11,471 nucleotides of DNA. Origin: Firm-04 sp045591925. GTDB taxonomy: Bacteria; Bacillota; Clostridia; Oscillospirales; Ruminococcaceae. Under the pieces are notes generated by a model. The model ran no database searches. It worked only from the letters and a program-made list of their open reading frames with translations, and was not told the origin of the DNA. The stretch covers positions 1 through 11,471 of the forward strand of contig JAZNTW010000006.1 in NCBI GenBank assembly GCA_045591925.1, in the 5' to 3' direction. A program made the translations under genes and the position numbers. Of the stretch, positions 1 to 6,613 are shown piece after piece. Position 1 is the first letter of the stretch. Each line of letters starts with the position of its first letter.

Positions 1-73
1 CGCAAAGTCCGCCTTACGGCTTGGCGGCACATCTACTTGCATATTTTCCGCCATCTTGCACAGAAATTCCTTG
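1..73. repeat. Dispersed repeat, copy 1 (cut by window edge)
   Basis: This stretch matches 5093-5181 closely and 6373-6432 more loosely. It includes a short GC-rich stem (CCGCC at 10-14 with GGCGG at 23-27) and the conserved end GAAATTCCTT. The 5' part (GGCAACACCGCG in the other copies) lies outside the window. Read on the minus strand, an ATG at 52-54 opens a frame M-A-E-N-M-Q-V-D-V-P-P-S-R-K-A-D-F-A that leaves the window. The same frame is recognisable in the other two copies. A separate perfect stem GCTGGGC/GCCCAGC (73-79 and 84-90) follows directly. Whether the repeat is a MITE-like element or an intergenic REP family cannot be told from here. Confidence 0.75.
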
Positions 74-165
74 CTGGGCGTCAGCCCAGCGGCGTCATTT
101 CTATACAATCTGACGAAAAATCTGACTGCGTATCTGCACCACCAACTCTGTGTGGTATTGCCATA

Positions 166-204
166 AAAAGCAGCAGAGCCTCCAAAAACCGGAGACTCTG
201 CTGC
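166..204 (-). terminator. Rho-independent terminator of the cotH-dockerin gene
   Basis: A 9-bp perfect stem GCAGCAGAG/CTCTGCTGC (170-178 and 196-204) continues past one mismatch into CTCC/GGAG with a short loop. On the minus strand it is followed by CTTTTTATGG (the T run at 165-169). It lies 37 bp past the minus-strand stop codon at 242. The T run is on the correct side only for minus-strand transcription. Confidence 0.85.
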
Positions 205-241
205 GCATGAAAGGTGGTATCAATCATGTTAAGAAAGGCGA

Positions 242-3025
242 TTAAAAGGATTGAATGAGCTTTGCAATAAACTTCAGGATTGTCAGCGTATCCTCGCTAT
301 CCGGCGCACCGCTCTTGTTGACGTCGGCATTTGTCATGCCCTGTCTTGAAATCGTAGCGGCAGGATCCTCCGCAATGAAGCGTGCAAGCAGCACTGCGTC
401 CGAAACGTCAACGCCACCGCTTACATTGACATCGCCAAGACTTACCTGATTTGCAGTCGTAGTAGTGGTTGTGGTGGTTGTTGTGATGGTGGTCGTCGTG
501 GTTTCACCCGGTTCGTCACCTGCCGCATAAACCGCCTCAATGCTCACGTTTGCACTGTTTGCCGCCAGATACGCGGTATCGGAATTTTCGGTTGTATCAC
601 TTGTAAAATCAGCGCCCGTGACCTTCCAGCTTACAAAATGATATCCGTCAGCCGGCTTTGCCTTGAGCTTCAGAACGGTATTTTTCGGATAGGTTCCGCT
701 CCAATCGCGGTCGAGCGTCAGCGTATTGAACTTAATGTTACCGCTTGCGCCGGCGTTCTTCACGGATACCGTCATATTCTCAGAGGAAATCTGATTGCTG
801 AACGAATTTCTGACCTGCTGACGCGCATTTTCCGCACGGCTCTGCCAGAATGTATTGATCGAATTCAGCTCATTATTGAATGCAGCAGCATAATCGGTCT
901 GCTGACCGGTTTGCTGACCGGGCTGCTCTCCCGGCTGCTGTCCCGGCTGCTGTCCCGGCTGACCCGGCTGGAACCAGTCGCCGAATCCGCCGCCCCATCC
1001 GCCGGTCGTTCCGCCTGCGTAGGTAAAGCGTTTAAAGGTTTCAATCATCGACTCGGTATAGGCAGTTTTCAGCTCTGTAAAGCGCGCCAGAACCTTTTCC
1101 GAGCGATAATTCTCGTTGCAGAGATCGTAGTAGGCGCGGACAAACCGCATCCGGAAATCCTCGGTTTCGAGCAAGCCGAAGAACATCTTAGCAAGCCAGC
1201 TATTGCCGCGGCGAAGCGTGTCAATGATGCTGGAATTTGCATTGCTCTGACCGTAAAGACCCTGACCGTATTCGGTATCAAAGAGGATAAAGCGCCATTG
1301 TCCGTCGGCATATTTTTTATTTGCGTCAATCGTTTCGGTTTTCCAGAGGCAATAGTTATTGTCACCGAAATCGGAATTGCCGAGCATGATCTCAGTTGCC
1401 ATATATTGCGCAAAGCTGTCGAGGTCAAGCAGTTCACGGAACTGGTCGTAGACCGCAGCGTCCGTATAGTTTGCAGACTGTGCAAGCTGCTTGAGCGACT
1501 CAAAATCTGCCCAGCCCTGATCGGAGCCGTCCGAAAGCTCATTGTTCTTGATCATGCAGACGGTTTCTTCTTTGACCTTATAATGATCCGCAATATACTC
1601 CTTGCCGATCTTTTCAACGATATTGTAGGTGCCCCAGAATTCGCCGTCAATGAACACGACGCATTCGGTCTGCATCTGCGTACCGAAGTCCTTATCCGGC
1701 ACCATTTCCTGATTCAGACGGTCACGGATTTTCGTTTTTTCATCATTACCGCCGTTGCGCAGCGTAATCTTATCAAAGGTATCAATTTTCTCGCCCTTGT
1801 GATTGGTCAGCGCGCCGTTGAAGAAATCGTACTCCAGCTTCGGCGTACCGTATTCGGTTCTTGCATAGAGATTGAAGCTCTTCTGCGATGCGGAACGCGT
1901 TGCGCCGCCATGAATCCGGATGCCGACGCCTGCGCTGTAGGAAGCCTGTCCCTTTTCAAAAACGGTGATATGTGCCGGACGCTCCCACTCTCTGCCATCC
2001 TGCGTGTAGTTTGCCGGATGCGCCCACGGCTGTGCCATATTGCCCTGCGAGGTATCGTAGATTTTGCCCTTGACGTAGATACCGGTGTCATAATCGAACA
2101 GATTATCCGGGTCGGTAACAAGGGAAATCACGCGCATTTTCTTCGCAACATCATTTCCATTGTATCCGACAAAATATGTATTTGTGATGATATTGCTCTT
2201 ATTGCCCTGTGCGTCAACAGCTACCGCGCGTACAATCATTGCCTTACGGACAGGCTCAGCCGGTGCCTGATAGTTATCCGCGATATCGGTTTTTGCCGCA
2301 TAGACATCCGGCTCCTGCGACTTGTCATAGATTCTGATTGCACTGGTGAACTGTGTCGCGCTTGTATCCGGATCGCTGCCGTCGAGCGTATAATAGACCG
2401 TGCAGCCCTGCGGTGCAGAAAGCGTCAGATTGAATTCGGAATCATAGAAGCCGCTGCCCTGCGAAAACTGCGGTGCTTCCACCACGATCTGCTGTGGTGC
2501 ATTGGTGGGGTTGGTCGTTCCGGCAGACAGTGCGGAAACAATGGCAAACTGGCTGCTGCCGTCCGGCACTCTTGCATATGCAGTATCATCATTCATCGCC
2601 GGAAGCGAAAGCGATTCCACCACATTGCCCTGTGCATCGGAGAAAATGACCGTTTCGCCGCTTTTGGAAAGACCAAATTCCGCGCCTGAGACGCTGCCGG
2701 CAGTCTTTACGCCGCAATAAATGAGCAGATGACCCTTTGCCGGGATCACCGTGCCATCCGGAATCACATACGCGCGCGGTTCTGCTGCGTCATCGGAAAG
2801 CGCATAGCCACCGACTGCCGCCTCGCTGCTGCCGTTATTATACAATTCCACATAGTCATAGAACTGACCATCCGGTGCAGCAAGCGTTGTATTCTTGGTG
2901 CAGACCTCGTTGATCACAACATTTCCGGCTGCCGCTGCGGACATCTGCGGCATAACCGTCATCGTTCCGGCTGCAAGCATGATGCTCAGACAGGCTGCCG
3001 AAACGCGCTGAATTTTTTGTTTCAT
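242..3025 (-). CDS. Secreted CotH-kinase family protein with lamin-tail, chitobiase-like and dockerin domains
   Basis: This is a 927-residue exported protein. The start is M at 3025 because GGGAG lies 9 nt upstream and a signal peptide (KQKIQR, then a hydrophobic stretch to about residue 33) begins there; a longer reading from 3076 has no signal at its front. Domains in order: lamin-tail domain (about 35-165, with NVVINEV, YVELYN and IPAKGHLLIYC), chitobiase/hexosaminidase C-terminal-like domain (about 184-288, YYTLDGSDPDTSA), CotH kinase (about 296-665, GIRIHGGATRSASQKSF, WGTYNIVEKI, GNSDFGDNNY, FILFDTEYGQG), a Gly/Gln/Pro linker (about 670-710), a bacterial beta-repeat domain (about 751-833, GYHFVSWKV), a 16-residue Thr tract, and a type I dockerin (about 862-925) with two Ca-binding loops, DVNVSGGVDVSD and DVNKSGAPDSED. 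CotH proteins are atypical protein kinases that act on secreted proteins. The dockerin should bind a scaffoldin cohesin, placing this protein in a cellulosome. The substrate is unknown. Confidence 0.9.
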   Translation of the reverse strand: MKQKIQRVSAACLSIMLAAGTMTVMPQMSAAAAGNVVINEVCTKNTTLAAPDGQFYDYVELYNNGSSEAAVGGYALSDDAAEPRAYVIPDGTVIPAKGHLLIYCGVKTAGSVSGAEFGLSKSGETVIFSDAQGNVVESLSLPAMNDDTAYARVPDGSSQFAIVSALSAGTTNPTNAPQQIVVEAPQFSQGSGFYDSEFNLTLSAPQGCTVYYTLDGSDPDTSATQFTSAIRIYDKSQEPDVYAAKTDIADNYQAPAEPVRKAMIVRAVAVDAQGNKSNIITNTYFVGYNGNDVAKKMRVISLVTDPDNLFDYDTGIYVKGKIYDTSQGNMAQPWAHPANYTQDGREWERPAHITVFEKGQASYSAGVGIRIHGGATRSASQKSFNLYARTEYGTPKLEYDFFNGALTNHKGEKIDTFDKITLRNGGNDEKTKIRDRLNQEMVPDKDFGTQMQTECVVFIDGEFWGTYNIVEKIGKEYIADHYKVKEETVCMIKNNELSDGSDQGWADFESLKQLAQSANYTDAAVYDQFRELLDLDSFAQYMATEIMLGNSDFGDNNYCLWKTETIDANKKYADGQWRFILFDTEYGQGLYGQSNANSSIIDTLRRGNSWLAKMFFGLLETEDFRMRFVRAYYDLCNENYRSEKVLARFTELKTAYTESMIETFKRFTYAGGTTGGWGGGFGDWFQPGQPGQQPGQQPGEQPGQQTGQQTDYAAAFNNELNSINTFWQSRAENARQQVRNSFSNQISSENMTVSVKNAGASGNIKFNTLTLDRDWSGTYPKNTVLKLKAKPADGYHFVSWKVTGADFTSDTTENSDTAYLAANSANVSIEAVYAAGDEPGETTTTTITTTTTTTTTTANQVSLGDVNVSGGVDVSDAVLLARFIAEDPAATISRQGMTNADVNKSGAPDSEDTLTILKFIAKLIQSF

Positions 3026-3087
3026 TCTGATTTTCTCCCTTTTTTCAAGTAATTTCGTATGGTTTTCCTCATACAAATCATTTTACT

Positions 3088-3116
3088 ATAGTATGACAGA
3101 CCAACCTTAAATGGAA
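3088..3116 (-). promoter_or_regulatory. Possible promoter of the cotH-dockerin gene
   Basis: On the minus strand TACTAT (3088-3093) could be a -10, with TTCCAT (3111-3116) 17 nt upstream as a weak -35. The -10 lies in a perfect 10-bp palindrome TACTATAGTA, so an overlapping TATAGT (3085-3090) is an alternative. The gene needs its own start signal because a strong terminator separates it from prs. The -35 match is poor, so the exact boxes are uncertain. Confidence 0.35.
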
Positions 3117-3140
3117 CTGAAACGCACCGTGAATTTTGCA

Positions 3141-3172
3141 AAAAATCCGGCAGCGTTCACTGCCGGATTTTT
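3141..3172 (-). terminator. Terminator after prs
   Basis: A perfect 13-bp inverted repeat (AAAAATCCGGCAG at 3141-3153, its complement at 3160-3172) surrounds a 6-nt loop. Both ends carry A/T runs, so it could act in both directions, but only the minus-strand prs gene ends at it, 4 bp before the stem. It isolates the ppa-prs unit from the cotH gene. Confidence 0.88.
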
Positions 3173-3176
3173 GGAA

Positions 3177-4334
3177 TCAAATGTCATGCGAGCGCTGTTT
3201 TTCGAGCAGCGCCTGAATTTTATCATGCGAATTGATCACCGTTGTGATCGAGACATCATGGTTGATTGCAGCGACAAAGTATGCAACATACTTGGACACA
3301 TCGACCTCGTGGAACCACGGACGCTCCAGCAGTGCCGGCATCCGATAGGTCAGATTCGTACCGAATACAGCGTCGAGCGTACCGTTTGCATATGCCTCAT
3401 CGAACTGCTCCAGACCATGTGTAAACAGGCTGTAGGTCGCATAGGCGATGGTACGCGCTGCACCGCGGGATTTCAGGTTCTGCGCAAGATCGAGCATCGA
3501 GCCGCCGGATGCAATGATATCATCCGCGACAAACACGGTCTTTCCGTCTACGGGATTACCGAGATATTCGTGTGCAACAATCGGATTTTTACCGTCCACA
3601 ACGCGGGAATAGTCTCTGCGCTTATAGAACATACCGAGGTTGACGCCGAGCATGGTTGCATAGTACATATTTCTGCCGAGCGCACCCTCGTCCGGCGAAA
3701 TGACCATGAATTTTTCCGGCGACATATCGAGGTCGGGGAAGGTTTTCAGCATGGTCTTGAGCACCTGATAGGACGGGATGACATTGTCAATGCCCATCAG
3801 CGGAACTGCGTTGTTCACGCGCGGGTCATGTGCGTCAAAGGTGATGATATTGTTGACGCCCATTGCCTGAAGCTCCTGCAGAGCACAGGCGCAGTCGAGC
3901 GATTCACGATAGTTTCTGCGATGCTGTCTGCCGCCATACAGCAACGGCATAATGATATTAAGGCGGTGAGCCTTACCGGATGCAGCCTGAATAATACGCT
4001 TCAAGTCCTGATAATGGTCATCCGGCGACATACAATTCACACGGTCGAACATCTTATAATTGATGCTGTAATTGCCAACGTCAATGACAATATACAAATC
4101 AAGTCCGCGGATTGTAGACTTAATCAAGCCCTTTCCATCTCCGGAGGCGAAGCGCGGACATTCGCACTCAATCAGGTAGCTTTCATCGGGGAAGCCGTTT
4201 TCGTTTGCCCAAGCAACCAGATAGCTGTTGATTTTCTCAGCAAGCTGCTCCGCACCCGGCATTGCAATAATGCCAAGCGGCGCAACGCTTTTCCGGTTGT
4301 GATACAGTTCATCTGTGGCAGCGGCAGCACTCAT
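3177..4334 (-). CDS. prs: Ribose-phosphate pyrophosphokinase (PRPP synthetase), long divergent form
   Basis: This 385-residue cytosolic enzyme should make PRPP and AMP from ribose-5-phosphate and ATP. Motifs appear in the family's order: FASGDGKGLIKSTIRG (62-77, matching the FSDGE region), YGGRQHRR (133-140, in place of YARQDRK), DAHD (167-170, keeping the catalytic His of DLHA), SPDEGALGR (213-221, for SPDHGGVTR), KRRD (238-241, the catalytic-loop Lys/Arg) and the PRPP-binding loop VADDIIASGGSM (269-280, for VDDIIDTAGT). It is about 70 residues longer than the usual 315, with an N-terminal extension and an insertion near residues 86-110. Upstream GGAAAGGA ends 12 nt before ATG, rather far but the best site. 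It lies 66 bp after ppa with no terminator between, so the two are probably co-transcribed. The changed PRPP loop leaves a small chance of a related phosphoribosyl function. Confidence 0.85.
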   Translation of the reverse strand: MSAAAATDELYHNRKSVAPLGIIAMPGAEQLAEKINSYLVAWANENGFPDESYLIECECPRFASGDGKGLIKSTIRGLDLYIVIDVGNYSINYKMFDRVNCMSPDDHYQDLKRIIQAASGKAHRLNIIMPLLYGGRQHRRNYRESLDCACALQELQAMGVNNIITFDAHDPRVNNAVPLMGIDNVIPSYQVLKTMLKTFPDLDMSPEKFMVISPDEGALGRNMYYATMLGVNLGMFYKRRDYSRVVDGKNPIVAHEYLGNPVDGKTVFVADDIIASGGSMLDLAQNLKSRGAARTIAYATYSLFTHGLEQFDEAYANGTLDAVFGTNLTYRMPALLERPWFHEVDVSKYVAYFVAAINHDVSITTVINSHDKIQALLEKQRSHDI

Positions 4335-4400
4335 AAATCCGATACATCCTTTCCAATTTGCATTTTTACAAGCCTTTTGTTATGTCATCTCTTTATGATG

Positions 4401-4931
4401 TTATTTGCAGAAGCATTCGATATAGCGGTCGATATCCGCCCGAATGATTTCCTTTGCAAGATTTGCGTCTCCAAATTCGTCAACAGCGGTTGATTTCTTT
4501 TCCAGCTCCTTATAGACGGTGAAGAAGTGCATCATCTCCTCGATGATATGCGGCGGCACATCAGCGATATCCGTATAGGCATTATAATTCGGATCGTCAA
4601 ACGGGATTGCAATGATTTTATCATCGCGGTGTCCCTGATCCAGCATACGAATGACGCCGATCGGATAGCAATGAACCAGCGTCATCGGAAAGAGTGTTTC
4701 AGAGCAAAGCACAAGCACATCCAGCGGATCGTTGTCATCGGCATAGGTACGCGGAATCAGACCATAGTTTGCAGGATAGTGCGTAGAGGTATATAAAATA
4801 CGGTCGAGCTGCAATAAGCCTGTCTCTTTATCCAGCTCATATTTATTTTTACTTCCCTTTGGGATTTCAATGACCGCGATAAAATCATTCGGCGTAATGC
4901 GCTTGGGGTTAATTTTGTGCCATATATTCAT
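4401..4931 (-). CDS. ppa: Inorganic pyrophosphatase, family I
   Basis: This 176-residue cytosolic enzyme hydrolyses PPi to two phosphates and so pulls PRPP-using and nucleotide-polymerising reactions forward. The length fits the family. The active site looks complete when compared with E. coli Ppa: EIPKGSKNKYE (22-32), Arg44, the YPANYG segment with Tyr56, the signature DDNDPLDV (65-72), DDKIIAIP (103-110) and YKELEKK (140-146, Tyr and Lys). The start is M at 4931, where GGAGGAAGG lies about 8 nt upstream and the protein begins at the normal place; the frame stays open upstream to 5018, but that would start inside the promoter. It is the first gene of the ppa-prs operon. Confidence 0.95.
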   Translation of the reverse strand: MNIWHKINPKRITPNDFIAVIEIPKGSKNKYELDKETGLLQLDRILYTSTHYPANYGLIPRTYADDNDPLDVLVLCSETLFPMTLVHCYPIGVIRMLDQGHRDDKIIAIPFDDPNYNAYTDIADVPPHIIEEMMHFFTVYKELEKKSTAVDEFGDANLAKEIIRADIDRYIECFCK

Positions 4932-4982
4932 AAAATCAACCTTCCTCCATAAACGATGTAATTCGCGTCTCTTTGTGTTTTC

Positions 4983-5011
4983 AGTATAGCATAAATTATT
5001 CTGAAAGTCAA
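4983..5011 (-). promoter_or_regulatory. Sigma-A type promoter of ppa-prs
   Basis: On the minus strand TTGACT (5006-5011) and TATACT (4983-4988) are 17 nt apart, and TG one base before the -10 gives an extended -10. Transcription would start near 4976, leaving a leader of about 45 nt with the ribosome site near its end. Confidence 0.85.
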
Positions 5012-5092
5012 TCAGCATTCAGATTTTTGTGATTTTGTATGAATTCTTCTCCGCCTTTGCAATTAACATTTGCTTTCAAGGATCATTTTTAA

Positions 5093-5181
5093 GGCAACAC
5101 CGCGCAGAGTCCACCTTACGGCTTGGCGGCACATCTATTTGTACTTGCATATTTTCCGCTATCTTGCACAGAAATTCCTTG
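5093..5181. repeat. Dispersed repeat, copy 2 (most complete)
   Basis: This runs from GGCAACACCGCG to GAAATTCCTTG and matches positions 1-73 at nearly every base except for a 6-nt insertion at about 5138-5143. On the minus strand it encodes a short frame from ATG 5150 to the TGA at 5076, 24 codons, ending D-S-A-R-C-C-L-K-N-D-P. The ATG that opens copy 1 is ATA here, so this is not annotated as a gene. The element lies 160 bp upstream of ppa, outside its promoter. Confidence 0.8.
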
Positions 5182-5337
5182 TGCAAATGCGAAAGGGACT
5201 ATCCAAGAACGTAGGGGAATTTTCTTTTACTGCGCAGCGGAGAGCAGTTTATTTTGCGAATTTGTAATTAGGGGGAAAGGGGGACTCGTCCCCAGACACC
5301 ATTTTTGTAAATGCAGCCCCAAAATAAAAGTTTTGAT

Positions 5338-5400
5338 CAAGTTTTTTTAAAAACTTGCTAGGTCGAGGGGCAAAGCCCCCGGCGCACTCCGCAGAGTGCG
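5338..5400. repeat. REP-like palindrome cluster
   Basis: Three hairpins lie in a row: CAAGTTTTT/AAAAACTTG (5338-5346 and 5349-5357), GGGGC-AAA-GCCCC (5367-5379) preceded by GGTCGA, and CGCACTC/GAGTGCG (5383-5389 and 5394-5400). The GGTCGAGGGG...AGCCCC core recurs at 6283-6302. Such cores are common intergenic repeats in Clostridia. The cluster separates the first module A from the second. It may act as a terminator for passing transcription, but no gene ends here. Confidence 0.6.
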
Positions 5401-5530
5401 AAACACTCTTAGCCTCTGCTGAGTTGAATTTTCTTTTATTGCACAGTGGAGAGCAGTTTATTTTGCGGCTTTGCAATTAAGGGGGAAAGGGAATCAGGAA
5501 AGGGGAGCGCGAGGGGAAAGGGGGAATGCG

Positions 5531-5654
5531 CGGAGCATGAATGCGAAAAGGACAACCCAAGAAAGAGGGGAATCGTCGCTGCGCTCCGGTCTCGCCTCTC
5601 TCTTAGGTTTTCCCTCTCGCGCTCTCTCTTTCCTAACTCTCTCCCTTCTGCTTA
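5531..5654. repeat. 124-bp foldback unit B, copy 1
   Basis: This unit begins CGGAGCATGAATGCG and ends CTTCTGCTTA just before a module A copy. An inner stem pairs AACCCAAGAAAGAGGGGA (5554-5571) imperfectly with the CT-rich stretch ending TTAGGTT. The CTCGCGCTCTCTCTTTCCTAA stretch in its right half also pairs with GGAAAGGGGAGCGCGAGGGG in the preceding A/G-rich segment (about 5497-5516). Copies 2 and 3 have exactly the same length and few substitutions. Confidence 0.8.
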
Positions 5655-5740
5655 GTTGAATTTACTTTTACTGCGCAGCGGAAAGCAGTTTATTTCGCGG
5701 CTTTGCAATTAAGGGGGAAAGGGAATCAGGAAAGGGGAGC

Positions 5741-5820
5741 GCGAGGGGAAAAACTCAAGGGGAAAGGGGGAATACGAGTGCAGCGAGTTTCCCCCTTTCC
5801 TCTTGGGGTTCTCCCCTCGC
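5741..5820. repeat. Long hairpin inserted between modules A and B
   Basis: Arms 5741-5772 and 5789-5820 are complementary at 28 of 32 positions around a 16-nt loop (TACGAGTGCAGCGAGT). One arm is nearly all purine (GCGAGGGGAAAAACTCAAGG, then GGAAAGGGGGAA). Part of the loop motif, GAGTGCAGCGAGTTTCC, recurs at about 6184-6200, and GAGTGCAGCA at 6265-6274. This block accounts for most of the extra spacing between module A copies 3 and 4. It may be a small foldback inserted in, or derived from, the array. Confidence 0.75.
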
Positions 5821-5826
5821 ACTGCG

Positions 5827-5950
5827 TGGAGTACGAATGCGAAAGGGACAACCCAAGAGAGAGGAGAATCGTCGCTGCGCTCCGGTCTCCCCTCTCTCTT
5901 AGGTTTTCCCTCTCGCGCTCTCTCTTTCCTAACTCTCTCCCCTCTGCTGA
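5827..5950. repeat. 124-bp foldback unit B, copy 2
   Basis: This has the same length and order as the units at 5531 and 6028. The inner stem here is the clearest: 5850-5867 pairs with 5888-5905 at 16 of 18 positions, with the loop holding the invariant TCGTCGCTGCGCTCCGGTC. The unit ends CCTCTGCTGA and runs straight into module A at 5951. Confidence 0.8.
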
Positions 5951-6027
5951 GTTGAATTTACTTTTACTGTGCAGCGGCGAGGAGTTTATTTCGCGAATTT
6001 GCAATTTGGGGGAAATGGGGGAATGCG

Positions 6028-6151
6028 CGGAGTACGAATGCGAAAGGGACAACCCAAGAAAGAGGGGAATCGTCGCTGCGCTCCGGTCTCCCCTCTCTCT
6101 TAGGTTTTCCCTCTCGCGCGCTCTCTTTCCTCACTCTCTCCCCTCTGCTGA
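6028..6151. repeat. 124-bp foldback unit B, copy 3
   Basis: This differs from copy 2 by only a few substitutions (for example CGCGCG for CGCGCT, TCACTC for TAACTC) and has no length change. The inner stem and the invariant loop TCGTCGCTGCGCTCCGGTC are kept. It is followed by a module A copy with its middle deleted. Confidence 0.8.
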
Positions 6152-6279
6152 GTTGAATTTTCTTTAGGGGGAAAGGGGGAATGCGAGTGCAGCGAGTTTC
6201 CTCCTTGCCTCTTGCGGTTCTCCCCTCTGCTGAATTGAATTTTCTTAAGGGAAAGGGGGAATACGAGTGCAGCACATCT

Positions 6280-6321
6280 GGGGGTCGAGGGGGCGCAGCC
6301 CCTTCGTCGCGCGAAGCGCGA
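6280..6321. repeat. REP-like GC palindromes
   Basis: GGGGTCGAGGGGGCGCAGCC carries a GGGGC-GCA-GCCCC stem (6290-6302), and TCGCGC-GAA-GCGCGA (6307-6321) follows directly. The first core matches the one at 5361-5379. The short A/T-rich stretch from 6322 to 6372 after it holds nothing I recognise. Confidence 0.6.
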
Positions 6322-6372
6322 AATCAAATATAAATACAAAAAACAGGGACACTTCACTTACAATGCCCATAT

Positions 6373-6432
6373 GGCAACACCGCGCAAAGTCCGCCTTGCG
6401 GATTGGCACACAATCTGCTTGCCTCTTGCACA
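6373..6432. repeat. Dispersed repeat, copy 3 (short, diverged)
   Basis: GGCAACACCGCGCAAAGTCC matches copy 2 from its first base, and the matches to positions 1-60 continue with substitutions and a 12-nt deletion of the ATATTTTCCGCC segment. It ends with TCTTGCACA. It lies about 100 bp upstream of the gatC promoter. A small stem CAGTGA/TCACTG (6444-6457) follows. Between 6458 and 6528 I see nothing further. Confidence 0.7.
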
Positions 6433-6528
6433 CCAGATTGATTCAGTGATTTCACTGCGCTGTGAAAATTGCTTATATTTTCTTGCTCAGATTGGGCAAA
6501 TTCCTCATAACAATCGCGCCGACAATTC

Positions 6529-6557
6529 TTGACAGCGAATGGATTTTGTGCTATAAT
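6529..6557 (+). promoter_or_regulatory. Consensus sigma-A promoter of gatCAB
   Basis: TTGACA (6529-6534) and TATAAT (6552-6557) are both perfect, with a 17-nt spacer, and TGC before the -10 gives an extended element. The start of transcription should be near 6564, about 50 nt before the gatC ATG. No T-box or other leader structure is visible in so short a leader, so expression is probably constitutive and strong. Confidence 0.93.
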
Positions 6558-6613
6558 TTACACTGTAAAAATATATGGGAAACGGTTTTTCCCGACAGAA
6601 AGGGAGCTTTCAT

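Larger units (their letters stand above)
5182..6260. repeat. Non-coding repeat mosaic between ppa and gatC
   Basis: About 1.1 kb is built from two alternating modules. Module A has the core TTGAATTT-TCTTTTACTGCGCAGCGG, then GAGCAGTTTATTT and a G-rich GGGGGAAAGGG end. Copies start near 5213, 5423, 5655 and 5951, and shortened copies lacking the middle start at 6152 and 6234. Module B is a 124-bp foldback (listed separately), with a half-copy at about 5184-5216. The plus strand is strongly purine-rich in some parts and pyrimidine-rich in others because of the foldback. Open frames here (for example 5703-6167) are repetitive Arg/Ser/Leu-rich translations without plausible start signals, so I see no gene. 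Confidence 0.8.

Noticed and set aside
450..505. Phase-variable tract in the CotH gene
   Set aside because: The Thr tract uses mixed ACN codons without a homopolymer or perfect short tandem repeat long enough for slippage, so it is a linker.
638..2689. 683-codon plus-strand open frame opposite the CotH gene
   Set aside because: It has no domain pattern or ribosome site and lies wholly antisense to a clear multidomain gene with a signal peptide; the frame is open because of the GC-rich codons of the real gene.
3111..4493. 460-codon plus-strand open frame over prs and part of ppa
   Set aside because: Antisense to recognised enzymes; it starts at the prs terminator and spans two real genes.
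5703..6167. 154-codon open frame in the repeat mosaic
   Set aside because: It is a translation of the repeats (the same peptide appears twice), with no ribosome site and indels between copies not in frame across the array.
5213..6260. CRISPR array
   Set aside because: Repeats are over 100 bp, are foldbacks, and the intervals between them are themselves repeated; there are no unique uniform spacers and no cas genes.
6564..6613. T-box or riboswitch before gatC
   Set aside because: The leader after the predicted start is only about 50 nt and shows no conserved T-box motif or terminator.
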